Source of the DNA: Terriglobia bacterium
GTDB taxonomy: Bacteria; Pseudomonadota; Alphaproteobacteria; Acetobacterales; Acetobacteraceae
Reading direction: 5' to 3'
Assembly: GCA_023511585.1 (NCBI GenBank)
Contig: JAIMBF010000025.1
Span: forward strand, 1 to 34,024
Length of the DNA: 34,024 nucleotides
In this document: one piece after another, positions 1 through 7,498 of the stretch
Layout: each line of letters starts with the position of its first letter
Numbering within the stretch: the stretch's first letter is position 1
Notes under the pieces: model-generated
What the model was told of the DNA's origin: nothing
Seen by the model: only the letters and a program-made list of their open reading frames with translations
Databases searched by the model: none
Made by a program: the position numbers and the translations under genes

Positions 1-825
1 GCGCTCGGCTTTCTGGAAAAGCACGGTGCACGCTATGCGGCCCTCCCGGAGGTGCGGCGCTACCTTGTTCCAAGCAGCGCCGAGTATATCGGCGCGGTTT
101 TTGAGAACGATCGACTTTGGGAATCATGGAGCAGGCTCGCCGAGGCGGTTCAAACCGGACGGCCGGTGCGGGCGGTGGAACGACAAGAAGAGGCCGAGGC
201 GTTCTTCCCCATTTTGATCCGAAGCTTGCACGTGATCAACCGCGATGCGGCGCGCCGCCTTGCCGCCGCGCTTTGCAGCCGCGGGGCAAACCCCGACGGG
301 CTTCGTGTTCTCGATGTCGCGGCGGGCTCGGCCGTTTGGAGCATTCCCTTTGCCGAGGCCGATCGCAAAACCCGGGTGACCGCGCAGGATTTTCCCGGCG
401 TATTGGAACACACGCGGAAGTTTGCCGAAGCCGGCGGCGTTGCCGAGCAGTTCGAGTATCTTCCCGGCAATTTGCGGGAGGTGGATTTCGGGCGAGAAAA
501 ATTCGATCTCGCACTGCTCGGCAATATCGTTCATTCGGAGGGCGAAGCCTCTTCCAAAGCGCTCTTCCGCCGCCTACATGCCGCGCTGCGGCCCGGCGGG
601 CGGCTCGTGATTATCGATTTCCTGCCCGCGGAGGATCGCAGCGGGCCGCCGCCTGCGGTGCTCTTCGCCCTCAATATGTTAGTGAACACCGAAACGGGTG
701 ATACGTTCACTCTCTCGGAATATCGTGCCTGGCTCACGGAATCAGGATATGATGCGATTGAAACAATCGATATCGGCGATCATTTGGATGTCCGTTCCCC
801 GGCTATTGTTGCCGTAAAACATTGA
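1..825 (+). CDS. SAM-dependent methyltransferase (5' end cut by window)
   Basis: The reading frame is open from base 1, so the gene starts before the window; a GTG at 52 exists but the residues before it already look like the protein. The N-terminal part (ALGFLEKHG, then YLVPSS and YIG) resembles the winged-helix dimerisation domain of class I O-methyltransferases of the hydroxyneurosporene/acetylserotonin type. The Rossmann core follows, with SAM motif I VLDVAAGSA, then LALLGNIVHSE and the RPGGRLVIIDF strand typical of motif VI. In this family the enzyme transfers a methyl group from SAM to a small-molecule hydroxyl or carbon; the substrate cannot be read here. No upstream neighbours are visible. 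Family assignment is firm; substrate and exact start are unknown. Confidence 0.85.
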   Translation, partial: ALGFLEKHGARYAALPEVRRYLVPSSAEYIGAVFENDRLWESWSRLAEAVQTGRPVRAVERQEEAEAFFPILIRSLHVINRDAARRLAAALCSRGANPDGLRVLDVAAGSAVWSIPFAEADRKTRVTAQDFPGVLEHTRKFAEAGGVAEQFEYLPGNLREVDFGREKFDLALLGNIVHSEGEASSKALFRRLHAALRPGGRLVIIDFLPAEDRSGPPPAVLFALNMLVNTETGDTFTLSEYRAWLTESGYDAIETIDIGDHLDVRSPAIVAVKH

Positions 826-924
826 TTCGCATCGGCTAACCTTCAAAGTTTTCCGTGCGGCAAGGCGGCTCTGCGCATCGCACGCGGCGCCCTTGCCCGC
901 GGCTGCGCGAAACTCATTTCACCA

Positions 925-954
925 TTGCAAAGCAATCGTTATATATGCTATATG
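925..954 (+). promoter_or_regulatory. Possible sigma70-type promoter of the FadL-like gene
   Basis: In the 185-base gap before the outer-membrane protein, TTGCAA (925-930) and TATATG (949-954) are separated by 18 bases. They sit in a locally AT-rich patch, about 57 bases upstream of the start codon at 1011. Elements match the consensus only partly. This is a prediction by eye. Confidence 0.3.
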
Positions 955-1010
955 AGTAATACTGCGTAAAGCAGGAAAACAACGCTGTCCGAAAGAAAAG
1001 GGGCGGGGCT

Positions 1011-2285
1011 ATGAGGGGTAGGAAACGCGCAGGGGTTCTTGCCGTTATTCTCGCAGCGATGCCGGAAGCGGCGCTGGCCACCGATGGCTATTTTCAGAAT
1101 GCCTACGGTGTAAAGGAGTTGGGCCGAGGCGGAACTTCCATCGCCATCCCGGATGATGCCTTCGGCGGGGCGAACAACCCAGCCACCATGGGTTTCGTCG
1201 GCGATGTGCTGGATGTCGATGCTTATCTGTTTGCGCCCTCTCGCAACGCAAGCCGTTCCGGCAATGCGTTCGGCCTCAACGGCTATGCAAACAGCGGCGA
1301 TGATGCTTTCTTCTTCCCCGCTTTCGGCTATGTTCATACTCTGACCGACACCATCAGCCTCGGCATCTCGGTTTATGCCAATGGCGGAATGGATACCGAT
1401 TATCCCGGCGGGCAAATCGCGCCGTTTCATTGCGGCCCCGGCGCACCGGCCGCCAACCTTTTGTGCGGAGAAGGGCGGCTTGGCGTCAATCTCGAGCAGT
1501 TCTTCTTCGCCCCGACCATTACCTATAAGGTGACGCCGAACAACGCCTTCGGAATCTCGCCCATCGTTGCCTATCAACGGTTTTCCGCCGAAGGCCTGCA
1601 GGCTTTCTCCGGGCTCTCCTCCGCTCCCGGCAATCTCACCAATCGGGGGTTTTCCAATTCCGCAGGTGTTGGGGTGCGCATCGGCTGGATGGGAAAAATC
1701 ACCGAGACCTTAAGCCTCGGCGCGACATATGCCTCCCGCATCAGCATGAGCCGGTTTCAAGCCTATGAGGGCCTGTTTGCCGAGCACGGTGAATTCGATA
1801 TTCCGCAAAACCTCGGTGCCGGCATCGCCTGGCGGCCTCTGCCCAAGCTGCTTCTGGCCTTCGACTACCGGTGGATCAACTATTCCAGCATCGCTGCTGT
1901 AGGTAATCCGAGCACCAACTTTGCACCGCTCGGTTCCAACCACGGCCCCGGATTCGGCTGGAGCGACGTTTCGGTCTTCGAATTCGGGGCCGAATACCGG
2001 CTTGCCTCGCAATGGGTTGTGCGCGCGGGCTACAACCACAACACCAACCCCATTCAAGCGCGGGATGTTACGTTCAACATCTTGGCGCCGGGACTCGTGC
2101 AGGACCACGTTTCGGTGGGCTTTACCTACGAATTTGCCCAGGGCTACGAGCTCAACGCCGCTTACATGCATGCCTTCCGCAACACGCTTGCCGGCGCAAC
2201 AAGCCCGCTTTTGCCCGGCGGCGGGGTGGATAAGATCGGGCTTTCCGAGGATCTGGTCGGGCTCGAGCTACAGATTAACTTTTAG
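1011..2285 (+). CDS. OmpP1/FadL/TodX-family outer-membrane channel
   Basis: This is a 424-residue protein with a Sec signal peptide of about 23 residues ending in ALA before TDGYFQNAYG. The mature N-terminus carries the FadL-family hatch signature: GVKELGRGG followed by DDAFGGANNPATMGF. The rest is beta-barrel-like, with alternating aromatic strands, and the chain ends in a C-terminal phenylalanine (LELQINF) as expected for BAM-inserted barrels. Family members move long-chain fatty acids or hydrophobic aromatics across the outer membrane. A purine-rich stretch lies just before the ATG. Nearby lipid-type enzymes (the PHA-type hydrolase and the CoA-transferase) are compatible with a fatty-acid or aromatic substrate, but that is inference. 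Confidence 0.9.
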   Translation: MRGRKRAGVLAVILAAMPEAALATDGYFQNAYGVKELGRGGTSIAIPDDAFGGANNPATMGFVGDVLDVDAYLFAPSRNASRSGNAFGLNGYANSGDDAFFFPAFGYVHTLTDTISLGISVYANGGMDTDYPGGQIAPFHCGPGAPAANLLCGEGRLGVNLEQFFFAPTITYKVTPNNAFGISPIVAYQRFSAEGLQAFSGLSSAPGNLTNRGFSNSAGVGVRIGWMGKITETLSLGATYASRISMSRFQAYEGLFAEHGEFDIPQNLGAGIAWRPLPKLLLAFDYRWINYSSIAAVGNPSTNFAPLGSNHGPGFGWSDVSVFEFGAEYRLASQWVVRAGYNHNTNPIQARDVTFNILAPGLVQDHVSVGFTYEFAQGYELNAAYMHAFRNTLAGATSPLLPGGGVDKIGLSEDLVGLELQINF

Positions 2286-2298
2286 GCCGGTTGGTTTC

Positions 2299-2327
2299 GC
2301 CGTGACGAGCCGCAACGGCGTCACCGC
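2299..2327. terminator. Stem-loop between convergent genes
   Basis: Arms GTGAC (2302-2306) and GTCAC (2320-2324) enclose GCCG/CGGC (2309-2312 and 2316-2319) around a CAA loop, giving nine pairs with a two-base bulge. It lies in the 57-base gap between the convergent FadL-like and hydrolase genes, where a shared terminator is expected. There is no clear T tract on either strand, so intrinsic termination is uncertain. Confidence 0.35.
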
Positions 2328-2342
2328 CCGTTGCGATCTTTC

Positions 2343-3467
2343 CTATTGCGCAGTTTGCGCCGCGATCCAGCGCGCAATCTCGGGCCAATGCTCTTTCAAT
2401 GTTCTCGCGCCCATGAAAAGCCCGATATGCCCGCCGGGCACCGTCTTTTGCATAATGCGCTCCTTCGGCGTGCCGAGGTACTTTTGGGCGTTGAGAACCT
2501 GTTCCGGGGTTGTGATATCATCGGCGGCGCCGGCCAGCAGATAAGTCGGGCAGGTGATGTTATGAAGGTCAAGCCTGCGGCCGAGGCCGACAAATTTTCC
2601 TTTGGCCAGACGGTTCTCCTTAAAAAGCTGCACAATCGCTTGCAAATACCATCGCCCGGGAAGATCGATCGGGTTTTCATACCATCTCTTAAACGTTTCC
2701 TCTTTCGCAAGATAAGCGGGATCTTCGATATGCTCGTAAAGATCGATATGCTCTTCAACATAATGCTGCTCGGGATGCATGTTCTTCCAACCTTGCAGCA
2801 TGAACTTCCCTAACATCAAACCGCCGCCGAGCGCAACAAGTTCCTCGTAAAACGAAACCGGAAGTTCGTGCACCATCCGCTTGATCGGGCCGTTGCCGGC
2901 ATCCGTGTCGATCGGCGCGCCGGCAAGAACCAGCGCATTCACTTTGTTCGGGAAACGCGCCGCGACCATGGCCGATAGCCAGCCGCCTTGACAAAGCCCG
3001 ACAAGGTTCACGCGCCCGCCGAGATCGTCGATCACCACCACCATTTCGGCCAGGTAATTGTCGATCTCGAGATCTTTCATATCTTCGGTGGCGGATTTCC
3101 AATCGGTCAGCAAGACATGGCCGACACCGTTGGCAAGCAGCGTCTCAACAAGGCTCTGGCCCTTGTGATAATCCGCAATCACCGCGGTATGCCCGGCATA
3201 CGGCGCAACAACCAATGTCGGAAATGCGCTTTCTTCGCCATACGCGCGCAGCAGCATGGTACGCAAATCCAGGCGGATCTTGTTCGGCGTTGCCGGTTGC
3301 GGCCGGCGCTCGGCGTGAATTTTGATTTCCTCTTCCACAAACTTGATGTTTTTGGCAATCACCTCGCTTTCTGCTTCCGCCAACGCGGCGGCCATCGTCA
3401 TCGGCCAAAATGCCGGCACGCCGAGCAAGGAGAGATTGCCGTATTTGCTGGATGATTTTCGGCTCAT
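2343..3467 (-). CDS. PHA synthase/depolymerase-type alpha/beta hydrolase
   Basis: This is a 374-residue alpha/beta hydrolase. The nucleophile elbow is GLCQGGW with Cys159, the G-x-C-x-G box of polyhydroxyalkanoate synthases and of intracellular PHB depolymerases, not the serine box of ordinary lipases. The remaining triad is probably Asp316 or Asp317 (AGAADDITTPEQ) and His347 (PGGHIGLF). The stretch GAPIDT after the elbow and the block around RWYENPIDLPGRWYL resemble the C-terminal part of the depolymerase family, and the length also fits PhaZ-type proteins. The ATG at 3467 was chosen because AAGGAG lies about 5 bases upstream; a longer frame to 3629 has no ribosome site and would overlap the divergent promoter region. 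Whether it makes or breaks polyester, or acts on another thioester, is not settled. Confidence 0.75.
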   Translation of the reverse strand: MSRKSSSKYGNLSLLGVPAFWPMTMAAALAEAESEVIAKNIKFVEEEIKIHAERRPQPATPNKIRLDLRTMLLRAYGEESAFPTLVVAPYAGHTAVIADYHKGQSLVETLLANGVGHVLLTDWKSATEDMKDLEIDNYLAEMVVVIDDLGGRVNLVGLCQGGWLSAMVAARFPNKVNALVLAGAPIDTDAGNGPIKRMVHELPVSFYEELVALGGGLMLGKFMLQGWKNMHPEQHYVEEHIDLYEHIEDPAYLAKEETFKRWYENPIDLPGRWYLQAIVQLFKENRLAKGKFVGLGRRLDLHNITCPTYLLAGAADDITTPEQVLNAQKYLGTPKERIMQKTVPGGHIGLFMGARTLKEHWPEIARWIAAQTAQ

Positions 3468-3565
3468 GCGTGCTCCTTCATACGTCTTAACGGTTGCTGC
3501 ATCGAGGCCGCGATCAAAGCGCCGCTTCGCGCAAGAATCGTGACATTGTAAAGATAAATAGGTGG

Positions 3566-3589
3566 ATTCATCCTGAAAGCCAGATGAAT
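3566..3589. repeat. Inverted repeat in the divergent hydrolase/antiporter intergenic region
   Basis: Perfect 7-base arms ATTCATC (3566-3572) and GATGAAT (3583-3589) are separated by 10 bases. The repeat lies between the divergent starts at 3467 (-) and 3712 (+), next to a TACAAT hexamer on the minus strand. It could be an operator for the hydrolase gene or a leader hairpin; neither is proven. Confidence 0.35.
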
Positions 3590-3711
3590 TCCGCTGCGCA
3601 GAGCAGGCACCGCCGCTTATGTGATTCATGAAACACTTGTCGAATCGCGCAAGAAGCTTGAGACTGCGCTTCGCATCAACGCGTCCCTATGCAACCGAAG
3701 TTCTTGGCTCC

Positions 3712-5526
3712 ATGCACAGCACGTTCGATCCCTCCGCTTTTCGTGAAGCGCTGATTATCCTCGCCGCGGCCGCCCTCGTCATTCCGCTCTTTCATCGCCT
3801 GCGTGCCAGCCCGCTTTTGGGCTTCATCGTGGTTGGCATGGCCTTCGGCCCGTTCGGCTTGGGCGGATGGGCAGAACAGCTTCCTTGGCTGTCCTACATC
3901 AGCCTTTCGGATAAAGAGCGGATCGCGCCTTTTGCCGAGTTCGGCGTGGTCTTGCTGCTGTTCATGATCGGGCTTGAGCTTTCCTTTGCGCGTCTGCGGT
4001 CTCTGGCGCGATTTGTCTTCGGTCTCGGTCTGGTGGTGTTTGTTCTCGCGGCGGCGGGCATTGGGGCTATCGCGGCCTTGCTGGGGGCTCCGCCCGGGGC
4101 CAGCGCCATTTTGGGGCTATCGCTCGGCATGTCCTCAACCGCCGTGGTCATCGGCGTGTTGGCCGAGGCCGAACGCCTGCTTTCGCCTGTGGGCCGGCTG
4201 TGCTTTGCCGTGCTGCTGCTGCAAGACTTGGCGGTTGTCCCGATTTTGTTCGTGCTGGGCACGCCGCATTTCAGCCTCTCCGGCTTCAGCACGGCGGGGC
4301 TTGGCGCCTTTGCGGTGGTCATTGCGCAAGCCGTGGGCACGGTTTTGGGCACGATCCTGCTTGGTCGAATTGGGCTGCGGCCGCTCTTCCGCTCGGTTGC
4401 GCGCACGGGAAGCCCGGAATTGCTCATGGCCGCGGTGTTGCTGGTGGTGCTGGCCACCGCGCTGGCCATGGCAGCGGCCCAGCTTTCCATGGCGTTGGGG
4501 GCGCTAATTGCCGGCCTGCTGCTCTCCGAGACGGAATATCGCCATCAAGTGGCGGTGATGATCGCTCCGTTCAAAGGCCTCTTGCTCGGGGTCTTCCTGG
4601 TTGCGGTCGGGATGAGCCTCGATCTCCGTCAGCTCTTTGCAGAGCCGCTGATCGTGCTCGCCGGGCTTGTCGGGATTATCGGGCTTAAGGCGGCGCTGAC
4701 CGTTGTCTTGGCGCGCCTGGTCGGGATTCCCTGGGGCATCGGCTTGCAGGCCGGCATGCTGCTCGGCCCCGGCGGCGAATTCGGCTTCGTGATTTTAAAT
4801 ACCGGCGCCAGCCACGGCATGATCAGCCCCTCGCTTGCCGGGTTGGCCCTTTTGCTTGTGGCCTTGAGTATGGCCCTGGTGCCACCCTTGCATGCGCTCG
4901 GGCTTCAGGTGGAAAGAAGAACTAAAAAACATCGGCCAGCGGATGCCGCGCTTTTTGCCCCGTCGGTGGGCGATGTTCCGAAGGTCATTATCGCCGGGTT
5001 CGGCCGGGTCGGCCGGATTGTGGCGGATCTGTTGAGCGTGCACCGCATTCCTTACGTCGCCATCGATCGCGACGCAGACCTTGTTGCGCGCGCTCGGGCC
5101 GAGGGCTGCAACGCCTATTTCGGAGACCTCACGGATCCCGCGCTGCTCCGGCAGCTGCAGCTTTCCTCCGCCTTGGCCTTGGTGGTCACGCTAGATAACC
5201 CCCGTGTGGCGGATCAACTCATCGTCTCTGCGCTTCGCCTGCGTCCGGACATGTGTATTGTGGCCCGCGCGCGCGATGCCGCTCACGCGGCGCACCTCTA
5301 TCGACTTGGCGCCTTTGACGCGGTGCCGGAAACCATCGAAGCGAGCCTTCAATTGGCCGAAGCCGTTTTGGTGGATGTGGGAATTCCGATGGGCCCGGTG
5401 ATTGCCTCCATCCACGAAAAGCGGGCGGAGATCCAGGCGGAGATCAAAGCGCGTGCTCCGGATGCGACGCCGCGGCCTCTCTCGCGTCCTCGGCTTCGGG
5501 ATTTGCGTCCCAAGCAGAAGGTTTGA
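3712..5526 (+). CDS. CPA2-family monovalent cation:proton antiporter (Kef-type) with TrkA-N domain
   Basis: The N-terminal two-thirds (about residues 10-390) is a run of hydrophobic helices of the Na+/H+ exchanger fold, including GFIVVGMAFGPFG, the LLLFMIGLELS helix and the LGPGGEFGFVI segment typical of KefB/KefC-like proteins. The cytosolic end carries a Rossmann TrkA-N/RCK domain with GFGRVGRIVADLL, an acidic residue ending the second strand (VAIDRD) and GDLTDPALLRQL. This nucleotide-binding domain usually gates the channel in response to NAD(H) or glutathione adducts. The ATG at 3712 gives 604 residues and starts just before the first helix; an upstream ATG at 3628 would add 28 charged residues, and neither has a strong ribosome site. 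No KefF/KefG partner is nearby. The ion, K+ or Na+, cannot be decided. Confidence 0.9.
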   Translation: MHSTFDPSAFREALIILAAAALVIPLFHRLRASPLLGFIVVGMAFGPFGLGGWAEQLPWLSYISLSDKERIAPFAEFGVVLLLFMIGLELSFARLRSLARFVFGLGLVVFVLAAAGIGAIAALLGAPPGASAILGLSLGMSSTAVVIGVLAEAERLLSPVGRLCFAVLLLQDLAVVPILFVLGTPHFSLSGFSTAGLGAFAVVIAQAVGTVLGTILLGRIGLRPLFRSVARTGSPELLMAAVLLVVLATALAMAAAQLSMALGALIAGLLLSETEYRHQVAVMIAPFKGLLLGVFLVAVGMSLDLRQLFAEPLIVLAGLVGIIGLKAALTVVLARLVGIPWGIGLQAGMLLGPGGEFGFVILNTGASHGMISPSLAGLALLLVALSMALVPPLHALGLQVERRTKKHRPADAALFAPSVGDVPKVIIAGFGRVGRIVADLLSVHRIPYVAIDRDADLVARARAEGCNAYFGDLTDPALLRQLQLSSALALVVTLDNPRVADQLIVSALRLRPDMCIVARARDAAHAAHLYRLGAFDAVPETIEASLQLAEAVLVDVGIPMGPVIASIHEKRAEIQAEIKARAPDATPRPLSRPRLRDLRPKQKV

Positions 5527-5554
5527 GGCACAGCGGGCCTCGTGCCCCCCTTCT

Positions 5555-5580
5555 CGAGACCCGAGCGCGCGCGGGTCTTG
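5555..5580. terminator. GC-rich hairpin between convergent genes
   Basis: AGACCCG (5557-5563) pairs with CGGGTCT (5572-5578), extended by a G-T and a C-G pair, with an 8-base loop. It lies in the 64-base gap where the antiporter gene (+) meets the small exported-protein gene (-). A smaller hairpin, GGCAC/GTGCC at 5527-5546, precedes it. No T tract follows on either strand. Confidence 0.4.
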
Positions 5581-5590
5581 TCCCGACCGG

Positions 5591-5899
5591 CTATTTCAGC
5601 GGCACGGTCAGGGTCACCCCCGGGGTCGGCAAATTATACCGTTCCTTGGCCCCTTCGTTGGTCAGCCCCGGCATAGGAGGTCCGCTGTTCGCAGCCGACC
5701 CTCCGACGGTTGGAACCGGAGCCCAAAGCTTTGGTGAAAGTGACGGCCCCGGGCGTGCCGGCGCATCCGGTTGGCTCGGTACCGTTGCATTGCTATCCGG
5801 CACCGGCGCCGGAACAAAAGTCTCGGTTTCCGGCGGCGGCCCGGCGGCGATCAGCCCGGCCATAAACACCACTGCATAACCCGTCTGCCGCTTGTTCAT
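5591..5899 (-). CDS. Small proline-rich exported protein of unknown function
   Basis: This is a 102-residue protein with a charged N-terminus (MNKRQ) and one hydrophobic stretch (about residues 7-20), consistent with a signal peptide or single anchor. The rest is rich in Pro, Ala, Gly and Thr and probably disordered. There is no lipobox cysteine. Its ATG overlaps the stop codon of the Nudix gene upstream in a four-base ATGA junction (5896-5899), so it is likely translated by coupling; this is the main support for it being real. I recognise no family. Confidence 0.6.
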   Translation of the reverse strand: MNKRQTGYAVVFMAGLIAAGPPPETETFVPAPVPDSNATVPSQPDAPARPGPSLSPKLWAPVPTVGGSAANSGPPMPGLTNEGAKERYNLPTPGVTLTVPLK

Positions 5900-6453
5900 G
5901 GACGCACTGGTCCCTCGGCCGGAAGCTGGCGCATGCCGCGAAGATCTTCCGGCGGATTGGCGGCGGGCGCACCCAACGCGCCTTCTTTGTTGGCATGCCA
6001 GACCTCAAGCGCCCAGCGCACCGAGGGAAACGCAATGGCGTCCCACGGTATTTCGTGCCAGGCAAATAAGGAAACTTCCGCAGTTTCCGCCCCGGCCGCA
6101 AAGAGCGCATCCCCCGCAAAGCGCGCGCGGAAAATCACCTGCACCTGGCCGATGCGGGAGATCGAATAAACCGCAAGAATTCCGTCCAAAACGATGTTTG
6201 CGCAGGCTTCTTCCAGCGCCTCGCGCCGCGCACCCTCTTCAATGGTTTCGCCGAGCTCCAAGAACCCGGCCGGCAAGGTCCAAAAGCCGATCCTTGGCGG
6301 AATCGCACGGCGGCAAAGCAGGACTTTGCCGTCATGCCCGATCACCGAGCCCACGACCACTTTGGGGTTATCGTAAGCAACGTGGCCACATACGGCGCAA
6401 ACCAAGCGCTCGCGCGTATCGCCTTCCGGAATGCGGCGAACAAAGGCCGACAT
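5896..6453 (-). CDS. Nudix hydrolase with half zinc ribbon
   Basis: This is a 185-residue protein. One CxxC pair (Cys19, Cys22 in VCAVCGHVAYDNPKVVVG) begins the domain, followed by the Nudix box at about residues 63-86 (GFLELGET, then REALEEAC). The arrangement resembles NADH-pyrophosphatase-like Nudix enzymes, which cleave NAD(H) or ADP-ribose-type dinucleotides, but the usual first cysteine pair of the zinc ribbon is missing. The glycine near the end of the box is replaced by cysteine (EEAC). The C-terminal tail after WHANKEG is low-complexity. It lies 42 bases after a second Nudix gene and overlaps the small exported-protein gene by four bases. The substrate is unassigned. Confidence 0.85.
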   Translation of the reverse strand: MSAFVRRIPEGDTRERLVCAVCGHVAYDNPKVVVGSVIGHDGKVLLCRRAIPPRIGFWTLPAGFLELGETIEEGARREALEEACANIVLDGILAVYSISRIGQVQVIFRARFAGDALFAAGAETAEVSLFAWHEIPWDAIAFPSVRWALEVWHANKEGALGAPAANPPEDLRGMRQLPAEGPVRP

Positions 6454-6495
6454 GCCAAAAACATGCGCTTTTGCGCTTCAAGGTTCAAGATATCT

Positions 6496-6984
6496 TTAAT
6501 CGGACGGCTTGACGCTTGACGCACTCTCGCGGAGGCGGTCCCGCAAGGCGTCCAGCAGCGCCACCTGACCGCGATGCAGCTTGGCGCGCGCGGTTTCGAT
6601 ATCGAACCACGCGGCGCGGTCGACTTCCGGAAATTCTCGCAGTTTTCCGGATTTCGGCGGCCACTCCATGCTGAACGTGTTGCTTCGGATCACGGCGGGG
6701 TCGCAATCCGCCTCCACGGCAAAGGCATGCACGATTTTACCGCCGGGCTGCTTCAGCGGCGGAAGTTCCAGAAACGCGCCTTCGATCTGAACGCCGGTTT
6801 CCTCGTGAAACTCGCGCTTGGCCGCCGTCAGGGCATCTTCATCGGGGCCGAATTCCCCTTTGGGGATCGACCAGGCATTGGTATCCCGCCGCACCCAGAA
6901 CGGCCCACCGGGGTGCACCAGAAAGACCTCCAGCCGGCCGCCCTTACGGCGAAAGAGCAGCAAACCGGCGCTCTGTTTGGCCAC
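6496..6984 (-). CDS. Nudix hydrolase (canonical box)
   Basis: With a GTG start at 6984 the protein has 162 residues and begins MAKQSAGLLLFRRKGG, matching the usual N-terminus of a small bacterial Nudix subfamily that continues HPGGPFW and AWSIPKGE. The Nudix box at residues 43-65 is complete: Gly43, Glu49, Arg57-Glu58, Glu61-Glu62, Gly64. GGAGG lies about six bases before the GTG, which decides this start over the longer frame reaching 7152. Family members hydrolyse nucleoside diphosphates linked to another group. The neighbouring Nudix gene is not a close copy, as its N-terminal region differs. Confidence 0.87.
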   Translation of the reverse strand: MAKQSAGLLLFRRKGGRLEVFLVHPGGPFWVRRDTNAWSIPKGEFGPDEDALTAAKREFHEETGVQIEGAFLELPPLKQPGGKIVHAFAVEADCDPAVIRSNTFSMEWPPKSGKLREFPEVDRAAWFDIETARAKLHRGQVALLDALRDRLRESASSVKPSD

Positions 6985-7009
6985 GCGCCCTCCGCCCGCC
7001 GTGACCCGT

Positions 7010-7477
7010 TCAGGGCGTGCGCCGATAGCGAAAATCGCAATACGGCGCCCCTTCCATAATGGTTTGTGTGCGGGTGAGCCGGAGCTTGGGGTCATAGCCT
7101 TCGCAGAGCGCACCATCGCGGTTGCAGGACAGAATACCGCCCAGTTCGGCAAGCCCCATGGCCCGATACATCTCGGCGTAACGGCACCGGGTGACGTTGA
7201 AGTGGAGTTCCTCCTCGGTGGATTTCAGCACATCCAGCGAAAGCGCATCCTCTTCCGTCCAAAGCTTGAGGATCTCACGGAAAGTTTTCAGGTCGGGCGC
7301 GCCCGCCGGCGCCTTGCGCGCCAATTCGGCGCCCGAGGCGCGCGCCATGCGGCGCACGGCGTTGGCCAGCACGCGCCGGGCCGCCTCTTCGCCGAAAGCC
7401 GTTACCATCTCATCGTAAACGCCTTTCGCGAAGGCCGCTTCGATACGCCGCTGTGTGAGGAGAGGAACCCGTTCCAT
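7010..7477 (-). CDS. L-2-amino-thiazoline-4-carboxylate (ATC) hydrolase-family protein
   Basis: This is a 155-residue protein with the family's C-terminal signature: HFNVTRCRYAEMYRAMGL, LSCNRDGALCEGYDP, then LTRTQTIMEGAPYCDFRY, with four conserved-looking cysteines. The named enzyme opens L-ATC towards S-carbamyl-cysteine in bacterial cysteine production from thiazolines, but most family members are uncharacterised and may act on other ring amides. There is no racemase or carbamoylase partner nearby. The gene is co-directional with the Nudix gene (25-base gap) and the DMT transporter (21-base gap), so it is probably in one transcript. Confidence 0.75.
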   Translation of the reverse strand: MERVPLLTQRRIEAAFAKGVYDEMVTAFGEEAARRVLANAVRRMARASGAELARKAPAGAPDLKTFREILKLWTEEDALSLDVLKSTEEELHFNVTRCRYAEMYRAMGLAELGGILSCNRDGALCEGYDPKLRLTRTQTIMEGAPYCDFRYRRTP

Positions 7478-7498
7478 CCGCGCGATGCTCCTGCTGCG

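Noticed and set aside
859-897. Inverted repeat GGCAAGG/CCTTGCC after the methyltransferase gene as a terminator
   Set aside because: The loop is 25 bases, there is no T tract, and in GC-rich sequence 7-base arms at this distance are easily due to chance.
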